Source of the DNA: Portulaca oleracea
Lineage: Eukaryota; Streptophyta; Magnoliopsida; Caryophyllales; Portulacaceae
Length of the DNA: 64,000 bases
Direction: 5' to 3'
Assembly: GCA_029582165.1 (NCBI GenBank)
Contig: CM055872.1
Coordinates: forward strand, 34,123,261-34,187,260
Shown here piece after piece: positions 32,702 through 45,360 of this stretch. Each line of letters begins with the position of its first letter. Position 1 is the first letter of the stretch. The position numbers were made by a program, and so were the translations under genes. A model generated the notes under the pieces. That model was not told the origin of the DNA. It did no database searches and was given only the letters and a program-made list of their open reading frames with translations.

Positions 32702-35700
32702 GGAGTTATAAGAAGAGTTTGGAGAATTAGCATTTCATAGGAAGCATGACATGAATGTATGAAGTTTGGGTATAAATGTGTGGTATATGTGCCTCTTATG
32801 GTTTGAGATTGGGAATTTGTGAAATTTGTTGGGATGGATGTTGAGCATGAAGCTCAAAATAAGTATATGAAGTGCAAATGTTTTCTTGTAGGTATGAAGT
32901 TATGTAAAATTATGGGATAGTCCGATTTATAGGGGAAGTGCTGCCGAAATTTCTCATGAATTTATAGAGCTTTAGTAGAAAAAAATCTAAGGAAGTTTAA
33001 GTACAAATTGCAAGTAATCTAATAGTTTGGTACCGGTGAAGCTTGCTAAGTGTTCTTGAGATTATGAGACATGTTAAATTAGTCCCTAAAAGAGAAGTGT
33101 AAACATCCAAGGAAAAGTTTATGAATCCAATTCCAAGTGGGATTGTTGTAAGGCGCAAATGAGGTGCGAAGTGCTTGATATTGGTGTATATTGGAATGTT
33201 TTAAAGCATCTATATGATACAAATGAATAGTAAGCACAAAGCATAGTTAAGTAAGGTCATGGTGATCTTAAGAAGGGACAAGAGTTCCTCCAGTATCGAA
33301 TAAAGTTCAAGATGGTTGAGTCTCGGACCTTGCCTTGTTTTTCTTTTATTAATTTTAACAAGCTCTTATTTGCTAAGTTACTAAAACTTCGCGTTCATGT
33401 TATATATATGTAATATAGAGGGAACCCAGTGGTGACCCTTTTGCCAACCCATTCGCAATGTTTATGGAGCCCAAGATTGATATTCAAGTCCATCTCAAGA
33501 TGTTACGAGACGTTTTGGCGCCCATTGTACAAGCTAACCCGAAATCGGAATACAATGATGACATGGTCGAGCACGTTGTGTATTGGCCACTCTTCCCCAC
33601 GAGAGTCCGTGGGACGATATTAGAAGCCGCTATCGTCGATTACTCCTTCGAGGAGCATCCGGCCGACGCGTTTGGTGCCTAAAATTTTGACTGTTCTGGT
33701 AATGGCGAAGTTGGAAGGACATAGCTACTGGCGTGGATTAACATAAAATACGGTTAAGAACTGTGGAAGATCATAGTAAGCTAAGACAAAAAAAAAAAAA
33801 AAAAAAAAAAAACCCATAAATGCAATACCGCGATCAAGTAAGGAAAACCAACATTTCTATCCCTCGGTGACCCTCTTATTTGTTCACCCACATATAGAAT
33901 TTCCAAAATAAGAATCGCGACTTCTTGCTACACGCATAACCAGGATATACATGGCTTTGACCGCTATCACCCTCGAGTTGTCACCTCCAAAGTATATCGC
34001 TGTCAAGGGGATACCATACCCTTTTAACGACCTTTTGGGTCCTCAAATTTTTCCCTCTGGCCGTCGTATACTCGTGATTGTGTAAAGGAGGTACAAGTAA
34101 CCCCGGATTTTATGAGTGTCAAATTTAATTATGCCAAGGAGAAAATAAGTCTAGAAAAGGGACTAGAGTGACCAAGATCTAAAGGAAGCCATGACTCGGT
34201 CAATGAAAACTGCACCTCCGCCTAGAACGGACGATATGAAATCACAGATAGGTTTTATGGGGATAAGGAGGCAGTAATATTGATGTATTCTGTCATGTAT
34301 TGTCGACATGGAAAAAAAAAATTGGTATCTGTGTGGGATGGAAAGCTAAGGATTATACTAATAATTGTTCCATTCTTTAAGTGCGGCCAAGTTAATTCTT
34401 GGAATGAAGGAAATGAGTCGAACTCTAGTAACTTGCAAGGGGAGAGGAAGCACGCGTAGTGGTCTTTAAAGTAGAAACTTGGGTCCAACGAGTAGTATAC
34501 GTATCGTTTGAGCCGTTTTAGTATCAGAAGTAGGTACCTATATATATATGATTCCCCGATCCTTGAACCAGCACGTGATAGTGTTTTCGAGAGTTAAGAG
34601 CGGCTACTAAACCCCAGATGACCAGAAGAATACGTAACCGGGTAGTTGGCCACGTTGCCTTGACCAAGCTTAGGATGCGATATTCCGAGGTATCAAGAGA
34701 ACATACCAATTTCGGTAACTCAGATTTGGATGTAATTCTATAGGAATTCACGTGAAGTAATAAAGGGAAGAAGTACGGTATACTTATCTTAATTGTTCAA
34801 AGAGTTTGAAGAGTCTAATAACAATGGTCAATAAGGTGAACAAGGGTTCTTATGAACGTCGTACTCATGATAGAGGCCTCAACGCGAATACATGGATTTT
34901 GACATTGGTTGTGGAAATACTGATAGTCACTTCTAATTCTGTATAAGGAACAATGTGAGGGGAGAAATAAAAAGTGAAGCAATAGAATCATGATGAAATT
35001 AGGATATTAATATGGGATTAGAGATTTATGACTAAGAACGAGACTAAGGGGGAAAGCTGGATTGGAGGGATAAAGTTATTACGTATTTGGGTTTCTTAGA
35101 GGCATCCAACGAAATTGTGAGGTCTAGAAGTTTTGATCCCTTTTACACATATACATGTATCAAAATCCACCTAGCCTTCTCTTTTAACGAGCAACCATTG
35201 TAAGCTTCAACCCTCCTCTGTATGGCTAACATACCTTGAGTTCATTGTTGAACCAAGTCTTATCTCACACTCATATTGTGCATCCTCCTATTAAAATTCA
35301 TCTTTATCCTTGTAAGACTGCATTCAGCTTTGTCAATTCTAATCATTGCTTATTCTCAAGAATTCCTAGGAGAGTTTATCGTTGTTATCGACCAACCATT
35401 TTGGCTCATGAGTATTATGTTTACTTCTATTTGACACCGTTTCCTTTCTCAATTTCCTTCTGGCAGGTGCCTTTCTTTTATCAGTTATCCACTCATTTAC
35501 CCAGTGATGATGAACTACATCTATATTACCATGCTTTCTATTTGGTCAGATTTTCTCTTTTTCAAAGTAATTATTATTTTCCCAGTAAGCATCTACAGTT
35601 TATATCCAAGTTTTAGCTTAAATAAAAGTTACTATTCGATCAATATCAATAACTTACATTTTGTACACCCCAAGCGACTATTGCCAATCATTCATGCATC

Positions 35701-35939
35701 CCCAATATTGATGTTCCTAATTCAAGAATCTTGACATACTTACCCAAATCCTTTCTCTCTAGAACTTGAAGGTTCTCCTTCCTTTGTATGACGCTAAAAA
35801 CTCCACAATACTTCTAAAAATTCACAGATTTGATTATCAAAAACTTACCCAAGATCTTTTTCTTCATATCAAGTTCATTTCAGTGTCACATATGGTTTTC
35901 CTTCTTCATGGAATCCTTATAATTATTGTCCCTTGTTAG
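32702..35939 (+). other. Chromovirus interior in place of gag, not recognised
   Basis: I cannot find a gag core or a zinc knuckle here. There is a 74-codon frame at 33458-33682 (MFMEPKIDIQVHLKML) that I do not recognise, a run of about 27 A at 33787-33813, and C/T-rich DNA at 35160-35900 without conserved motifs. The segment may be a decayed gag or a replacement by foreign DNA. Confidence 0.5.
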
Positions 35940-38690
35940 CTACCCGCATGAGAAGGTAGACCTTAGGTTGGACATCTTAATGTTGGGTATAGATTGGTTA
36001 AGCCTAACTCAAGCTCAGATTAGATGCGGAGAAGGAATAATCATTCTTAGGAATGCCTCGGGAGTAGAGGTTTGTTTTATTGGAGATTTAGGTATAAATT
36101 AGTGTCCTATCTAAACCTACGTAAAGGGTCGGAAGCTGCTAAGTAACGTGTGCAAGGGTTACCTGTGTTCGATTAGTAAAGATCTTAGTGATCCACCCAA
36201 GATAGAAGAGATCTTCGTGGTGCAAGATTTTCTAGATGTTTTACTGAGGAAGTTACAAAGTTACCCCGAGGAGGGAGATCGACTTCGAGATCAAACCAGT
36301 TCCAGAAGCTAGACCTATATCTAAAAGCACCCTATCGGGTGGCGCAAGTAGAGCTTAAAGAACTAAAGGTGCAATTGGAAGACTTGTGGAGCAAAGGTTT
36401 TATGAAACCTAGTACGTCACACTGGGGAGGCCCCAGTGTTGTTTGTAAGGAAAAAGGACGGAAGTCCGAGGTTATGCATCGATTACCGAGAATTTAATTA
36501 AGTCACGATCGGGAACAAGCACCCTCTTCCAAGGATCGATGATCTATTTGACCAACTCCAAGGAACAGGAGTATTTTTCTTCTAAGATCAATTTGAAGGT
36601 CCGGATGCCATAACTTAAAGTTAAAGATGAGGACATCTCTAATCTGCCTTTAGGAAGAAGATATGGTCACTATGAGTTCACCGTAATGCCTTTTTGAGCT
36701 TACTAATACTCCAACAGTAATTATGGATTTGATGAACCGAGTGTCTAAACCCCATTGGGATAAGGTTGTAGTGGTACTTATCGACGATATCTTGGTATAT
36801 TCAAAAGGTCAAGAAGAGCATGAAAGTCATTTAAGAATGGTACTCTAGACGCTAAGGGAACGGCGATTGTATGCTAAATTTTCAACATGTGCATTTTAGC
36901 ACAAGGAAGTAGGATTTTTGAGACATATGATAACCAGTGAAGGGATCCGAGTGGACCCTAGCAAAGTACCCGCCATTAAGGAATGGGCAAGACTTACTAC
37001 GGCTACTGAAGTTCGAAGTTTTCTAGGTATGGCCGGATACTATAGGAGGTTCGTTCCGAACTTTTCTAAAATAGCTCTTCTTTTGACCAATCGCCTCACG
37101 AAATCAACCCGGTTTGAATGGACCGACAAATGCGAAGGAGATTTTCCAACGCTTGAGGAGAAGCTTACAACCGCCCTAGTATTGTCCCTTTCCAAGGAAG
37201 GACAGGAGTACGTCGTGTACAGTGATGCGTCTTATCAAGGGCTGGGGTGTGTACTGATGTAGGATGGTAAAATGATAGCGTATGCTTCACAACGGTTGAA
37301 GCCACATGAGAAGGATTATCCGACGCATGACTTGGAGCTAGCAGCAGTAGTTTTGCTCTAAAGAGTTGGCGGCATTATCTGTAGGGAGTCCCTACTACGA
37401 TCTGCGCGAATCACAAGGGTCTCGAGTATATATTCACTCAAAGAAAGTTGAATCTAAGGCAGCGAAGGTGGTTAGAACTCACCAAGGGTTATAATCTAAA
37501 TAACCAATACCACCCCGGGTAAAGCAAACTTAGTGGCAGATGCCTTAAATTAGAAGACAAACTCAGTGGCAGATGCCTTAAATTAGAAGACTCAACATGG
37601 GACTTTAACTCATCTCGAAGTTCATTCAAGGATATGGCCGGAGTTAAATAAGGAGAATGTCGAGTTAGTAAAGCAGGGGAACATCGCCAAGAGACTGGCT
37701 ATACTGACCTTTCAACCGGTAATCATTGAAGAAATTAAAGTCGAACAAATGAATGACCCTGAATTCAAGAGAGTTGTGGATAATCTACTTTTAAAAAAAA
37801 AAAAAAAAAAGAAGGCCTGGATTTTAGTCCACGAGGATGGAAGTTTAAGGTTTCAGAGTAGGCTATGTGTACCCAACCAAGAGAAAAATTTAAGGCTTAA
37901 GCTTTTGGAAGAAGGCCACCGTTCATCGTACTCTGTACATCCGAGAGGTACAAACATGTATAGGGATTTAAGAGAGCACTTTAATGGCCTAACATGAGAA
38001 GGGACGTAGCTAGCTATGTAGATATGTGCTTAACTTGTCAAAAAGGGTCAAAGCAGAACATCAACGATCATTAGGTGAACTTAGACCTTTAGAAATTCCC
38101 ACGTGGAAATGGGAATCGATTTCTATGGATTTTATCTAGGGATTACCCCTCACAGCTTCTAGAAGAAATGTCATTTGGGTATTTGCAGACCGCCTTGCTA
38201 AGTCGGCGCATTTCATTCCTAGTCATGAAGGATGGAAAGTGGATAAGTTGGCACATATCTATGTCCAAGAGGTTGTGTTTTCGTTAGGGCTTCTCCAACT
38301 AAAGGGGTTCGAAGATTCAACATCAGGGAGAAGTTAACACCTCATTATATCGGGCCTTATTTCTTTGTGAAGAAGATAAATCCAATGGCGTATCGTTTAG
38401 ATTTACCCTCCAAACCTAGGGTAAATACATGATGTTTTTCTCGTCTCCCAGCTTCGAAAATATGTGCCGAACTCAACTCACGTTCTAGAGGAAGAATCTC
38501 CTCTGTTAGCAGAAGATCTCACTTTCGAGCAAAAACCGATCCGAATTTTGGATCGTAGAATAAAACGACTCCATTCTAAAGAAAGTTCCGTTAATTAAGG
38601 TACTATGGGCAAGCCAAGACACCTCGGAGGCCATGTGGGAAACCGAGGAAGACATGAAGACAAGCTAACCGCAACTCTCTTAAGGTTTTT
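35940..38690 (+). pseudogene. Chromovirus protease-RT-RNase H-integrase-chromodomain remnant
   Basis: A protease tail is readable at about 35966 (DILMLGIDWLSL). RT spans about 36200-36900, with CIDYRE-like sequence near 36475 and the catalytic LIDDILVYS at about 36778-36803. Thumb and RNase H occupy 36918-37560 ([34 protein letters not shown]). Integrase 37740-38400 is broken and lacks the middle of its catalytic core. A C-terminal chromodomain-like remnant (RILDRRIKRLHSKE, then WASQD and EEDMK in other frames) spans about 38510-38670. A 34-bp segment containing GGCAGATGCCTTAAATTAGA is duplicated near 37530-37590. There are dozens of stops, so no protein can be made. Confidence 0.85.
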
Positions 38691-38739
38691 CATTCATGAT
38701 TAATCCAACAGCAAGTTTCGGGGACGAAACTTTGTTTTA

Positions 38740-38750
38740 GGAGGGGAGGG
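38740..38750 (+). other. Polypurine tract of the chromovirus
   Basis: GGAGGGGAGGG directly before the 3' LTR, preceded by TTTCGGGGACGAAAC, a hallmark context of Tekay/Del elements. Confidence 0.9.
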
Positions 38751-41700
38751 TGTAACGACCCGCCCTAAACCCGTATTAATTAAAACCTTAATGGCAGTAA
38801 TTAGCCCAAAATACGCTAATAAAATTTTTCTTCTTTTACGTTACGATTATTATTATTATTTGTTTCTATGCGTGACAGGTCTCGAGCAAGGCGATGGCTA
38901 AATGGGTTAATTATATGTCATCTCGGATGTGTGTAAAGCTATAAATATTAGTACGAGTTTATGAATATTTTTACGATAAGTTATATAATTTATTTTATTA
39001 TTCTCGATTTTACGCTTTTAACCGAGGAAGATTATATCAATTTTAATGTCCATTTCGATCACGATTTATATCATCCAACCTTCCTAATTACATTTTATTG
39101 TTCAATTTATTTTATTAGTGTTATCCTACCAATTTATTTTATGTGGTTCAATACTAGTTAATTTTTACCCAATTTAATTCCAAGTAATTTTATTTAGGTT
39201 TACAACTAAACTATTTTATCAAGTTTTATATCTATTAATTTTATTTAGTCAATACCAATTATTTCATCTAGCTTAATTTTAATTACCTTTGTCTAGCCTA
39301 ATTACCAATTGGATAAGTTAGTTAGATTAAGAGGGTTATTTATATAAAGGGGTTAAGTTAGAATGGGTTTATTTCAATTTCATTTCAGACAAATATCACA
39401 AACCCTCCTCTTCCTCCCCTTTCTCCTCTGCCCAGCCCCGTGCCCCCCTTGCTGGGCGTTTTCCGGCGATCGGCCGGCCAAGCCGGCGGTGGTCCGGTGG
39501 TGGCCGAGCCACTCCTTCCCTCCTCTCTTGTTTTCTTCTTCAATTTCTTCTCCAAGTGGTATAATGTCCAAACCCTAACTCAAGCTTTTATATTCCTAAT
39601 CTGATTTTCATGTTTAAATTGTGTATCTTTGATGTTTTTCATCTCTTCTATGGTTCTTAAACATGAATTTATATGGTTGTTAAATTAGGGTTTGAATTTG
39701 GGTTTGATACATGTAAATTTGGGGTTGATTTTGAGTGTTTGATGTGGTATTCTTGTTGAATGTTTGAAATAGCTTGTTGCATGTGAGTTCTAAGGTCATG
39801 TTTAAGCAATTTAAGTGTTTAATTTCTGGAAAATCCATGGATGTTAGTTAATTTGAAGTTTAATTGGGAATTGATAGAAATTGGAGACAAGGAAAATCAT
39901 GCATGTTGGTTTAGGGGGTCAAATACGTTTCTGGGTACAAATCTGGTTTTATAGAGGACTAAAAGTGGGAGTTAAGCCCAGATTTTTATTTAAAAAGATA
40001 GCTTAAGTCGTTACCTAACTATGGGCTTTGGAATTTCGAGAATCCGACATGTGTAGCCCGAGATATGAGCGAAACCGTGAAGGGATGCAAAGTATATACG
40101 ATTCTGAGTCAGTAATTTGAGGACTATTTTCCATCCATTTAGAGATTTTATTGATTCCAGTGGTAAACATAAAAGTTTTAGGTGACCTTTTAAGCTTTCC
40201 GAAAATGTATGGTTTGCGTTCATCGGATATCGGGAGTGCAAGATATAGGGTTGGAAGTGAAGCATGTCAGTTGAGTTTCGGCCCAGAAAATGTTTTATAA
40301 ATTTGAGATTTTGTGATCCAATTCCAATCATGTAAGGGATTCTAATTGTTTAGAGACTCTTTGGTCAATATTAGAATATTCAAGAGGTGTTGTCTAAGTA
40401 GAAGATGCTATCTTTTGGAGGTTACTGTTACTTATCAAAGTTATGTTATCATAGTTAAGGTTGAAAGATTAAGTTACATAATGAAATAATCGACTTTAAG
40501 TTGGATTGTGGATTGTATCATTAGTATAAGATCCCTTTGAAGCATAATGATCCGAGGACTTATTCCTTCTCTAATGCATAATTCCAATTCACCTTTCAAA
40601 CACTTCCAAAATCTAATAATCCATCGTTATAAATTCTTCTTCGTCGCTTGACGATATATCCGAAAAATCAAGAACTCTCTAATTTCCATTCTAGCCTTTC
40701 ATTCCTTAATCCTCCATATTCCATCAATATGATCTCTTCAAACCATTCTATAAGTTAAGCTATTCATCGTTTACTTCCAAGCCTTTATGAGTTTCGTATC
40801 AAAAGATCAAGCCGACAGTTTAAATTTCCAAATTACAACTTCTGTTTAGTTCCTGGCTGTTTTTCAAGCCTTTCCCTTCATTTTTGGACCTCGGTCTAGT
40901 TGACAAAGTTGTAGAACTTAATTTTCCCTATTCCGGAAAGTACTCGTTTGTTTAATTCCGAGTTTTCTAGCCCGAGTTATGCTAAAAGTCCTATTTCTTA
41001 AAAACCTGAAATTTTCTTTCTAAGTTTTTACGTTCGTAGTTTCTATTTTACTTAACGTTTGAAACTCACTAAGAACCCTCGTTGGTTCTCAATTTCTACA
41101 CTTCTTATTATAGTTCCCAAGTCACCCAAGCCGTCCCGAGCTCGAGGAACGCCACCAAGTTTTCCTACTTTCCAAGGTACGCAAATTGTCCAACTTTTAT
41201 CTTTCAAGCACGTTACGATGCTTATTCATATCAATTTATATCATGATCTATGTCATACATTATCATTTTCAAAAGTGGTCCCGCCATATTATTATAATTC
41301 TAGCTAGTCACGTGAAGTGCTAGCCTTTATTCATCTATAGGGTGCTCCTGATCAGAGTGACCAGACCTGGCCAGTGTCCGACTGCATGGCAGTCACCCAA
41401 CCCAAACTCCAAATCGGTTTGGGGTGTGCGCGTGTTAGGTGCTTTGCACCAGATCGTAAGGGATACCACTCTATTTTCTATGTATATATAAATATATATA
41501 TATCATGTCTACTTTTATATGTTTATATGTATGCAAAATCCATTTAATACATGTTTAGCCCCGTCCCCGTTTTCAAAATGAATTTAAATGCTGGCACTAA
41601 AACCGTTTTCGAACGGTTTGTCGTGTTGGAGGTTTGTGTACTGAGTGTTTCCCCACTCACTTTGCGTATGTTTTCAATGTTTTGTTTTTAGGGGGTCCGA

Positions 41701-42072
41701 GCTCCCAAATTAAAGACAAGGATAAGCAGAGGTAGAACTTCCACGTGCAGGGTAGTCTTAAAGGGTGGAGTTGGCCGACCTCGGTGGTCTTTATGGTTCC
41801 AAAGATTAATTTGCATTGGAGAAAGTTTAATATATATATATATTTCTTTTATGGGTGTATAAAGTGTAATATCTATGGTTTCGGTGATTGTTTATGTATG
41901 GGTTTAAGTGTAGTATTCACTTGGTGGTTTATGTATATGTTGGTGGTTTGTGTGCCTTGTCCCGAGTGGGGACGGCGGTAATGCCTCAATATTTGTCTTT
42001 TCCGCTGCGCTAATCACAGGGTCATGGCATGATTAAGGATAATCTTGTGGTTAAGGGTGTTGGGATGTTACA
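38751..42072 (+). repeat. 3' LTR of the chromovirus (3322 bp)
   Basis: Matches 29381-32685. Notable differences are near 41370 (GACCTGGCCAGTGTCC in place of a shorter form) and a small insertion with TATATGTTGGTGG at about 41935. Confidence 0.95.
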
Positions 42073-42077
42073 TGGAC

Positions 42078-42255
42078 CGTTCTTCTTCAATTTAAAACCC
42101 GTGCGGGTTTTGATGTTGGTAGTGGGCCGCTCTCTTTTTTGTTGTCTTTCTTGCTTTGCACATTGAACCAATGATCTGTTTTGGTATCGGCCCAAATGCT
42201 TTATTCATACTTTTGATAAGTCGGGATTATATCGTTGCGAATCCCAGTGTCTACA
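42078..42255 (-). repeat. 3' LTR of the Tat-type element, proximal part
   Basis: In element sense this is the LTR start, TGTAGACACTGGGATTCGC, following the polypurine tract. It contains the word AAAACCCGTGCGGGTTTT at 42094-42111 and TGGGCC/GGCCCA motifs at about 42123 and 42190. Confidence 0.7.
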
Positions 42256-42272
42256 GAGAGCCCTCACTTTGA
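42256..42272 (-). other. Polypurine tract of the Tat-type element
   Basis: On the - strand AAAGTGAGGGCTCTC immediately precedes TGTAGACAC. Purine-rich with two pyrimidine breaks; its position supports the LTR boundary. Confidence 0.6.
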
Positions 42273-42309
42273 TCGAGTCCGAATAGGACAAAGGTCAAAG
42301 TAGACTTGA

Positions 42310-42696
42310 TGTCTGCGTTGATGCTGGCGGTGCTCTTTTATATGGCGACCGGTTGATGTTGCTGATGTCGTCGGCAACCTTTAAGTGGCAACCGTTAGAC
42401 GACTGTTGGGAATGTCGTTGGAGACCTTTAGGTGGAATCCGTTGGACGACTGCAGCTGACGACATCGTTGGAGGCCTTTAGGTTGCAACCGTTGGACGAC
42501 TATCATTTGACGAAATCGTTGGAGGCCTTTAGGCTGCAACCGTTTGACGACTGTCGATGATGGTGCTCTTTTATGCCGCAACCTGACGATGGATGGTCCC
42601 TTTTATCGGCGACCCGATGATGGTGCTCTTTTATGCGGCAACTTGATGGATGGTCCCTTTTAGCGGCGACTGGATGATGGTGCTCTTTTATGTGGC
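42310..42696. repeat. Two minisatellites in the 3' untranslated region of the Tat-type element
   Basis: The first array has about four copies of a unit of about 47-51 bp, marked by CGTTGGAGGCCTTTAGG and CCGTTGGACGACT (42369, 42416, 42466, 42517). The second has a unit of about 57-61 bp, marked by GATGATGGTGCTCTTTTATG (42555, 42616, 42672) and continuing after the copia insertion at 44896. A related monomer lies at about 42327. Variable tandem repeats in this position are known for Tat elements. Confidence 0.85.
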
Positions 42697-42701
42697 AACC
42701 T

Positions 42702-43562
42702 TGTTGAAGACAGGGTCAAGGTCCTTCACCGCGCATCCGCGAAGGACCTTCGGTTTTGATAAAAGCGAAAATCCGAAAAAGGGAAGTTGCCTTATATTAT
42801 ATAATCTGATTATATATTTTGATTATATAATATATATTCTGATTGTGTGATTTATTTGCAAATATAAATCATAAGGAAGGCATAAGGAAACAAATCAACA
42901 AGAAAAATGGAAGGAAGAGAAGATTGGGAAATCTCCAAGAAGAAGGAAAGAAAATCAGCACCAAAGAAGGAAGGTGAAGCAGGGAGCAAACAAGGAAATA
43001 ATCTTGTTTCCAACGGCTACTATCCTAAACAACTATCAAGCCTCTAGTATAAATAGGAGACTTGAAGATTGAAGACTTAGGCGATTCCACGGAAGTAATC
43101 GCGGTGTAAGAAATGCGGTGGGATTTCTCCGAATGTGTAACCAATGGTTCGGTGGTGAAGGTATAGCAAAGGACCTTGGTGAGCATTCGTTGTGTCCACA
43201 TGTGGTGGAGAGATGGTGTGTAGCAGAGCCTTGACGGACTAAGGCTGTGTGAGTTTATGTTTTAATGTAATCCATCATGTTCCAAATTGCCGCTAGGGTT
43301 TTTCCTACGACGATCCTTATCTGTAACTGACTCAAGGACATTCAGTCTTGGTCAGTGATCCTATCAGTAACTGCCTTCGGGCTGTTACTTCTTGTTTTGT
43401 TTTGTAAGTGTAACTTGTTCTTTGATTGTTATAAATCTAATGAGGTATTTCAATTACACTGTGTTTTCATTCTTGGTTTGAAACGAAGGAAGTTTGTTCT
43501 AATGTCCTTACCTAGTGTGTAGATCTTAATTGTGAACTTCACGCCCCTCTTGGGCTCCAACA
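42702..43562 (+). repeat. 5' LTR of the copia-type element
   Basis: TGTTGAAGAC to CTCCAACA; nearly identical to the 3' copy. TATAAATAGG at about 43050-43059 is a likely TATA box. A hairpin-forming stretch, AAGGTCCTTC ... GAAGGACCTT, lies at about 42718-42752. Confidence 0.92.
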
Positions 43563-43975
43563 AGTGGTATCAGAGCAGGTCCACACAAGAAGAGACTAAC
43601 CGCTCTGTGGAAAAGATCACTGGGGATGGCGAAAACAAAAAGGTAAGTCATGGACGTAGATGCATTCTGCTACAAGGACATTGATAAAGAAAAAAAGGTT
43701 AAATCATAATCCTTATGTCCTTCATCCGGCTCAAAATTTGAGGTATGTCATCTGTAAACCATTCATTGATCATATTGAATTATGGCATGAAATGAGGGGG
43801 AGGACCCTCTCTTAATACTGACAATTTTATCAAGTGTTGCAGATTTCTAGACAACCTCTAAAACATACTAGATGTTATATCAAGGGGGAGATTCCCTATT
43901 AACCTTGTGACAATCCAAAAAGGGAAAACGAATTTATTGTTGCTGAATTTTATCTTTCATCAAAAAGGGGGAGAT

Positions 43976-44862
43976 TGTTGAAGACAGGGTCAAGGTCCTT
44001 CACCGCGCATCCGCGAAGGACCTTCGGTTTTGATGAAAGCGAAAATCCGGAAAAGGGAAGTTGCCTTATATTATATAATCTGATTATATATTTTGATTAT
44101 ATAATATATATTCTGATTGTGTGATTTATTTGCAAATGTAAATCATAAGGAAGGCATAAGGAAACAAATCAACAAGAAAAATGGAAGGAAGAGAAGATTG
44201 GGAATCTCCAAGAAGAAGGAAAGAAAATCGGCACCAAAGAAGGAAGGTGAAGTACTGAGCAAACAAGGAAATAATCTTGTTTCCAACGGCTACTATCCTA
44301 AACAACTATCAAGCCTCTAGTATAAATAGGAGACTTGAAGATTGAAGACTTAGGCGATTCTACGGAAGTAATCGCGGTGTAAGAAGTCCGGTGGGATTTC
44401 TCCGAGTGTGTAACCAATGGTTCGGTGGTGAAGGTAGCCAGTAAAGGACCTCTGGTGAAGGTATAGCCAAGGACCTTGGTGAGCATTCGTTGTGTCCACA
44501 TGTGGTGGAGAGATGGTGTGTAGCAGAGCCTTGACGGTCTAAGGTTGTGTGACTTTGTGTTTTAATGTAATCCATCATGTTCCCAATCGTCGCTAGGGTT
44601 TTTCCTACGACGATCTTTATCTGTAACTGACTCAAGGACATTCAGTTTTGGTCAATGATCCTATCAGTAACTGCCTTCGGGTTGTTACTTCTTGTTTTAT
44701 TTTGTAAGTGTAACTTTTTCTTTGATTGTTATAAATCTAATGAGGTATTTCAGTTACACTGTGTTTTGATCCTTAGTTTGAAACCAAGGAAGTTTGTTCT
44801 AACGTCCTTACCTAGTGTGTAGATCTTAATTGTGAACTTCACCCCCCTCTTGGGCTCCAACA
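43976..44862 (+). repeat. 3' LTR of the copia-type element
   Basis: Matches the 5' LTR, with an insertion of about 30 bp near 44430-44460 (a local duplication of GGTGAAGGTA-containing sequence). Confidence 0.92.
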
Positions 44863-44867
44863 AACCT

Positions 44868-45061
44868 GATGGATGGTCCCTTTTAGCGGCGACCGGATGA
44901 TGGTGCTCTTTTATGTGGCAACCTGAAAAATCATCAGAAAAGTAAATATTAATTTTCGCAAAAATCCAAATGGGTTTAGATTTTTACCTGAATTTCAGGG
45001 ACCCTTGGGTCGCAGGGACTTGGGCCGTTGAATTTGGACCGCTGAAATTTTGTGTTGGTAT
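44868..45061. other. Tat 3' untranslated region to the right of the copia element
   Basis: Continues the second minisatellite to about 44925, then non-coding DNA. Confidence 0.6.
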
Positions 45062-45360
45062 AAAACCCGTGCGGGTTTTATGACCTCTGCTGGGCCATTG
45101 AAAAGTGCTGGGCCGCAAAAAATGGGCCTGTAGGGTGCTCAAAACCCACGCGGGTTTTGGCTCCTTTTCTTTTTTTTCCTTGTGAAGGGAATCAATGGTG
45201 GGCCATGCATTTGTGTGGGCGAGAGGGTGCCACACAGCTCGGTCTCCTCTTTGGGTGGCAAAGGGATGACCTTTGGATTTTCGGCCAATGAAACGCATTT
45301 GGCATCTCGAGACGGGTCCTAGAAATGAGCGGTTCATATTCACATAACATTTCTATAAAT
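45062..45360 (+). promoter_or_regulatory. Putative promoter of the antisense PMD-like gene
   Basis: Words AAAACCCGTGCGGGTTTT (45062-45079) and AAAACCCACGCGGGTTTT (45141-45158) are 79 bp apart. Three TGGGCC motifs lie between them. TATAAAT is at 45354-45360, and the gene's ATG is 122 bp further at 45482. The downstream leader is C/T-rich, as in plant 5' leaders. Confidence 0.62.

Larger units (their letters stand above)
29381..42072 (+). mobile_element. Complete chromovirus of the Tekay/Del type, nested in the Tat LTR
   Basis: Two LTRs of about 3.3 kb flank a 6.07-kb interior with an initiator-tRNA-Met primer site and a polypurine tract. The whole is bounded by the perfect 5-bp duplication TGGAC (29376-29380 and 42073-42077). 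LTRs begin TGTAACGACCCG and end GTTACA. They differ by roughly 2% plus small indels by eye, so this insertion is much younger than element 1, although its coding region is heavily damaged. A recently moved but non-autonomous copy is the likely explanation. Confidence 0.95.
42702..44862 (+). mobile_element. Short non-autonomous Ty1/copia-type LTR element
   Basis: Two LTRs (42702-43562, 861 bp; 43976-44862, 887 bp) flank only 413 bp of interior. TGTTGAAGACAG starts and GGGCTCCAACA ends each LTR. The duplication AACCT is perfect (42697-42701 and 44863-44867). The primer site is TGGTATCAGAGC at 43565-43576, and the polypurine tract AAAAAGGGGGAGAT lies before 43976, as in copia elements. No coding capacity. 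It inserted into a minisatellite unit, which resumes on its right side. Confidence 0.94.

Noticed and set aside
37749..37997. Lysine-run protein at the chromovirus integrase start
   Set aside because: The lysines are a poly-A expansion inside a decayed integrase N-terminus, not a separate gene.
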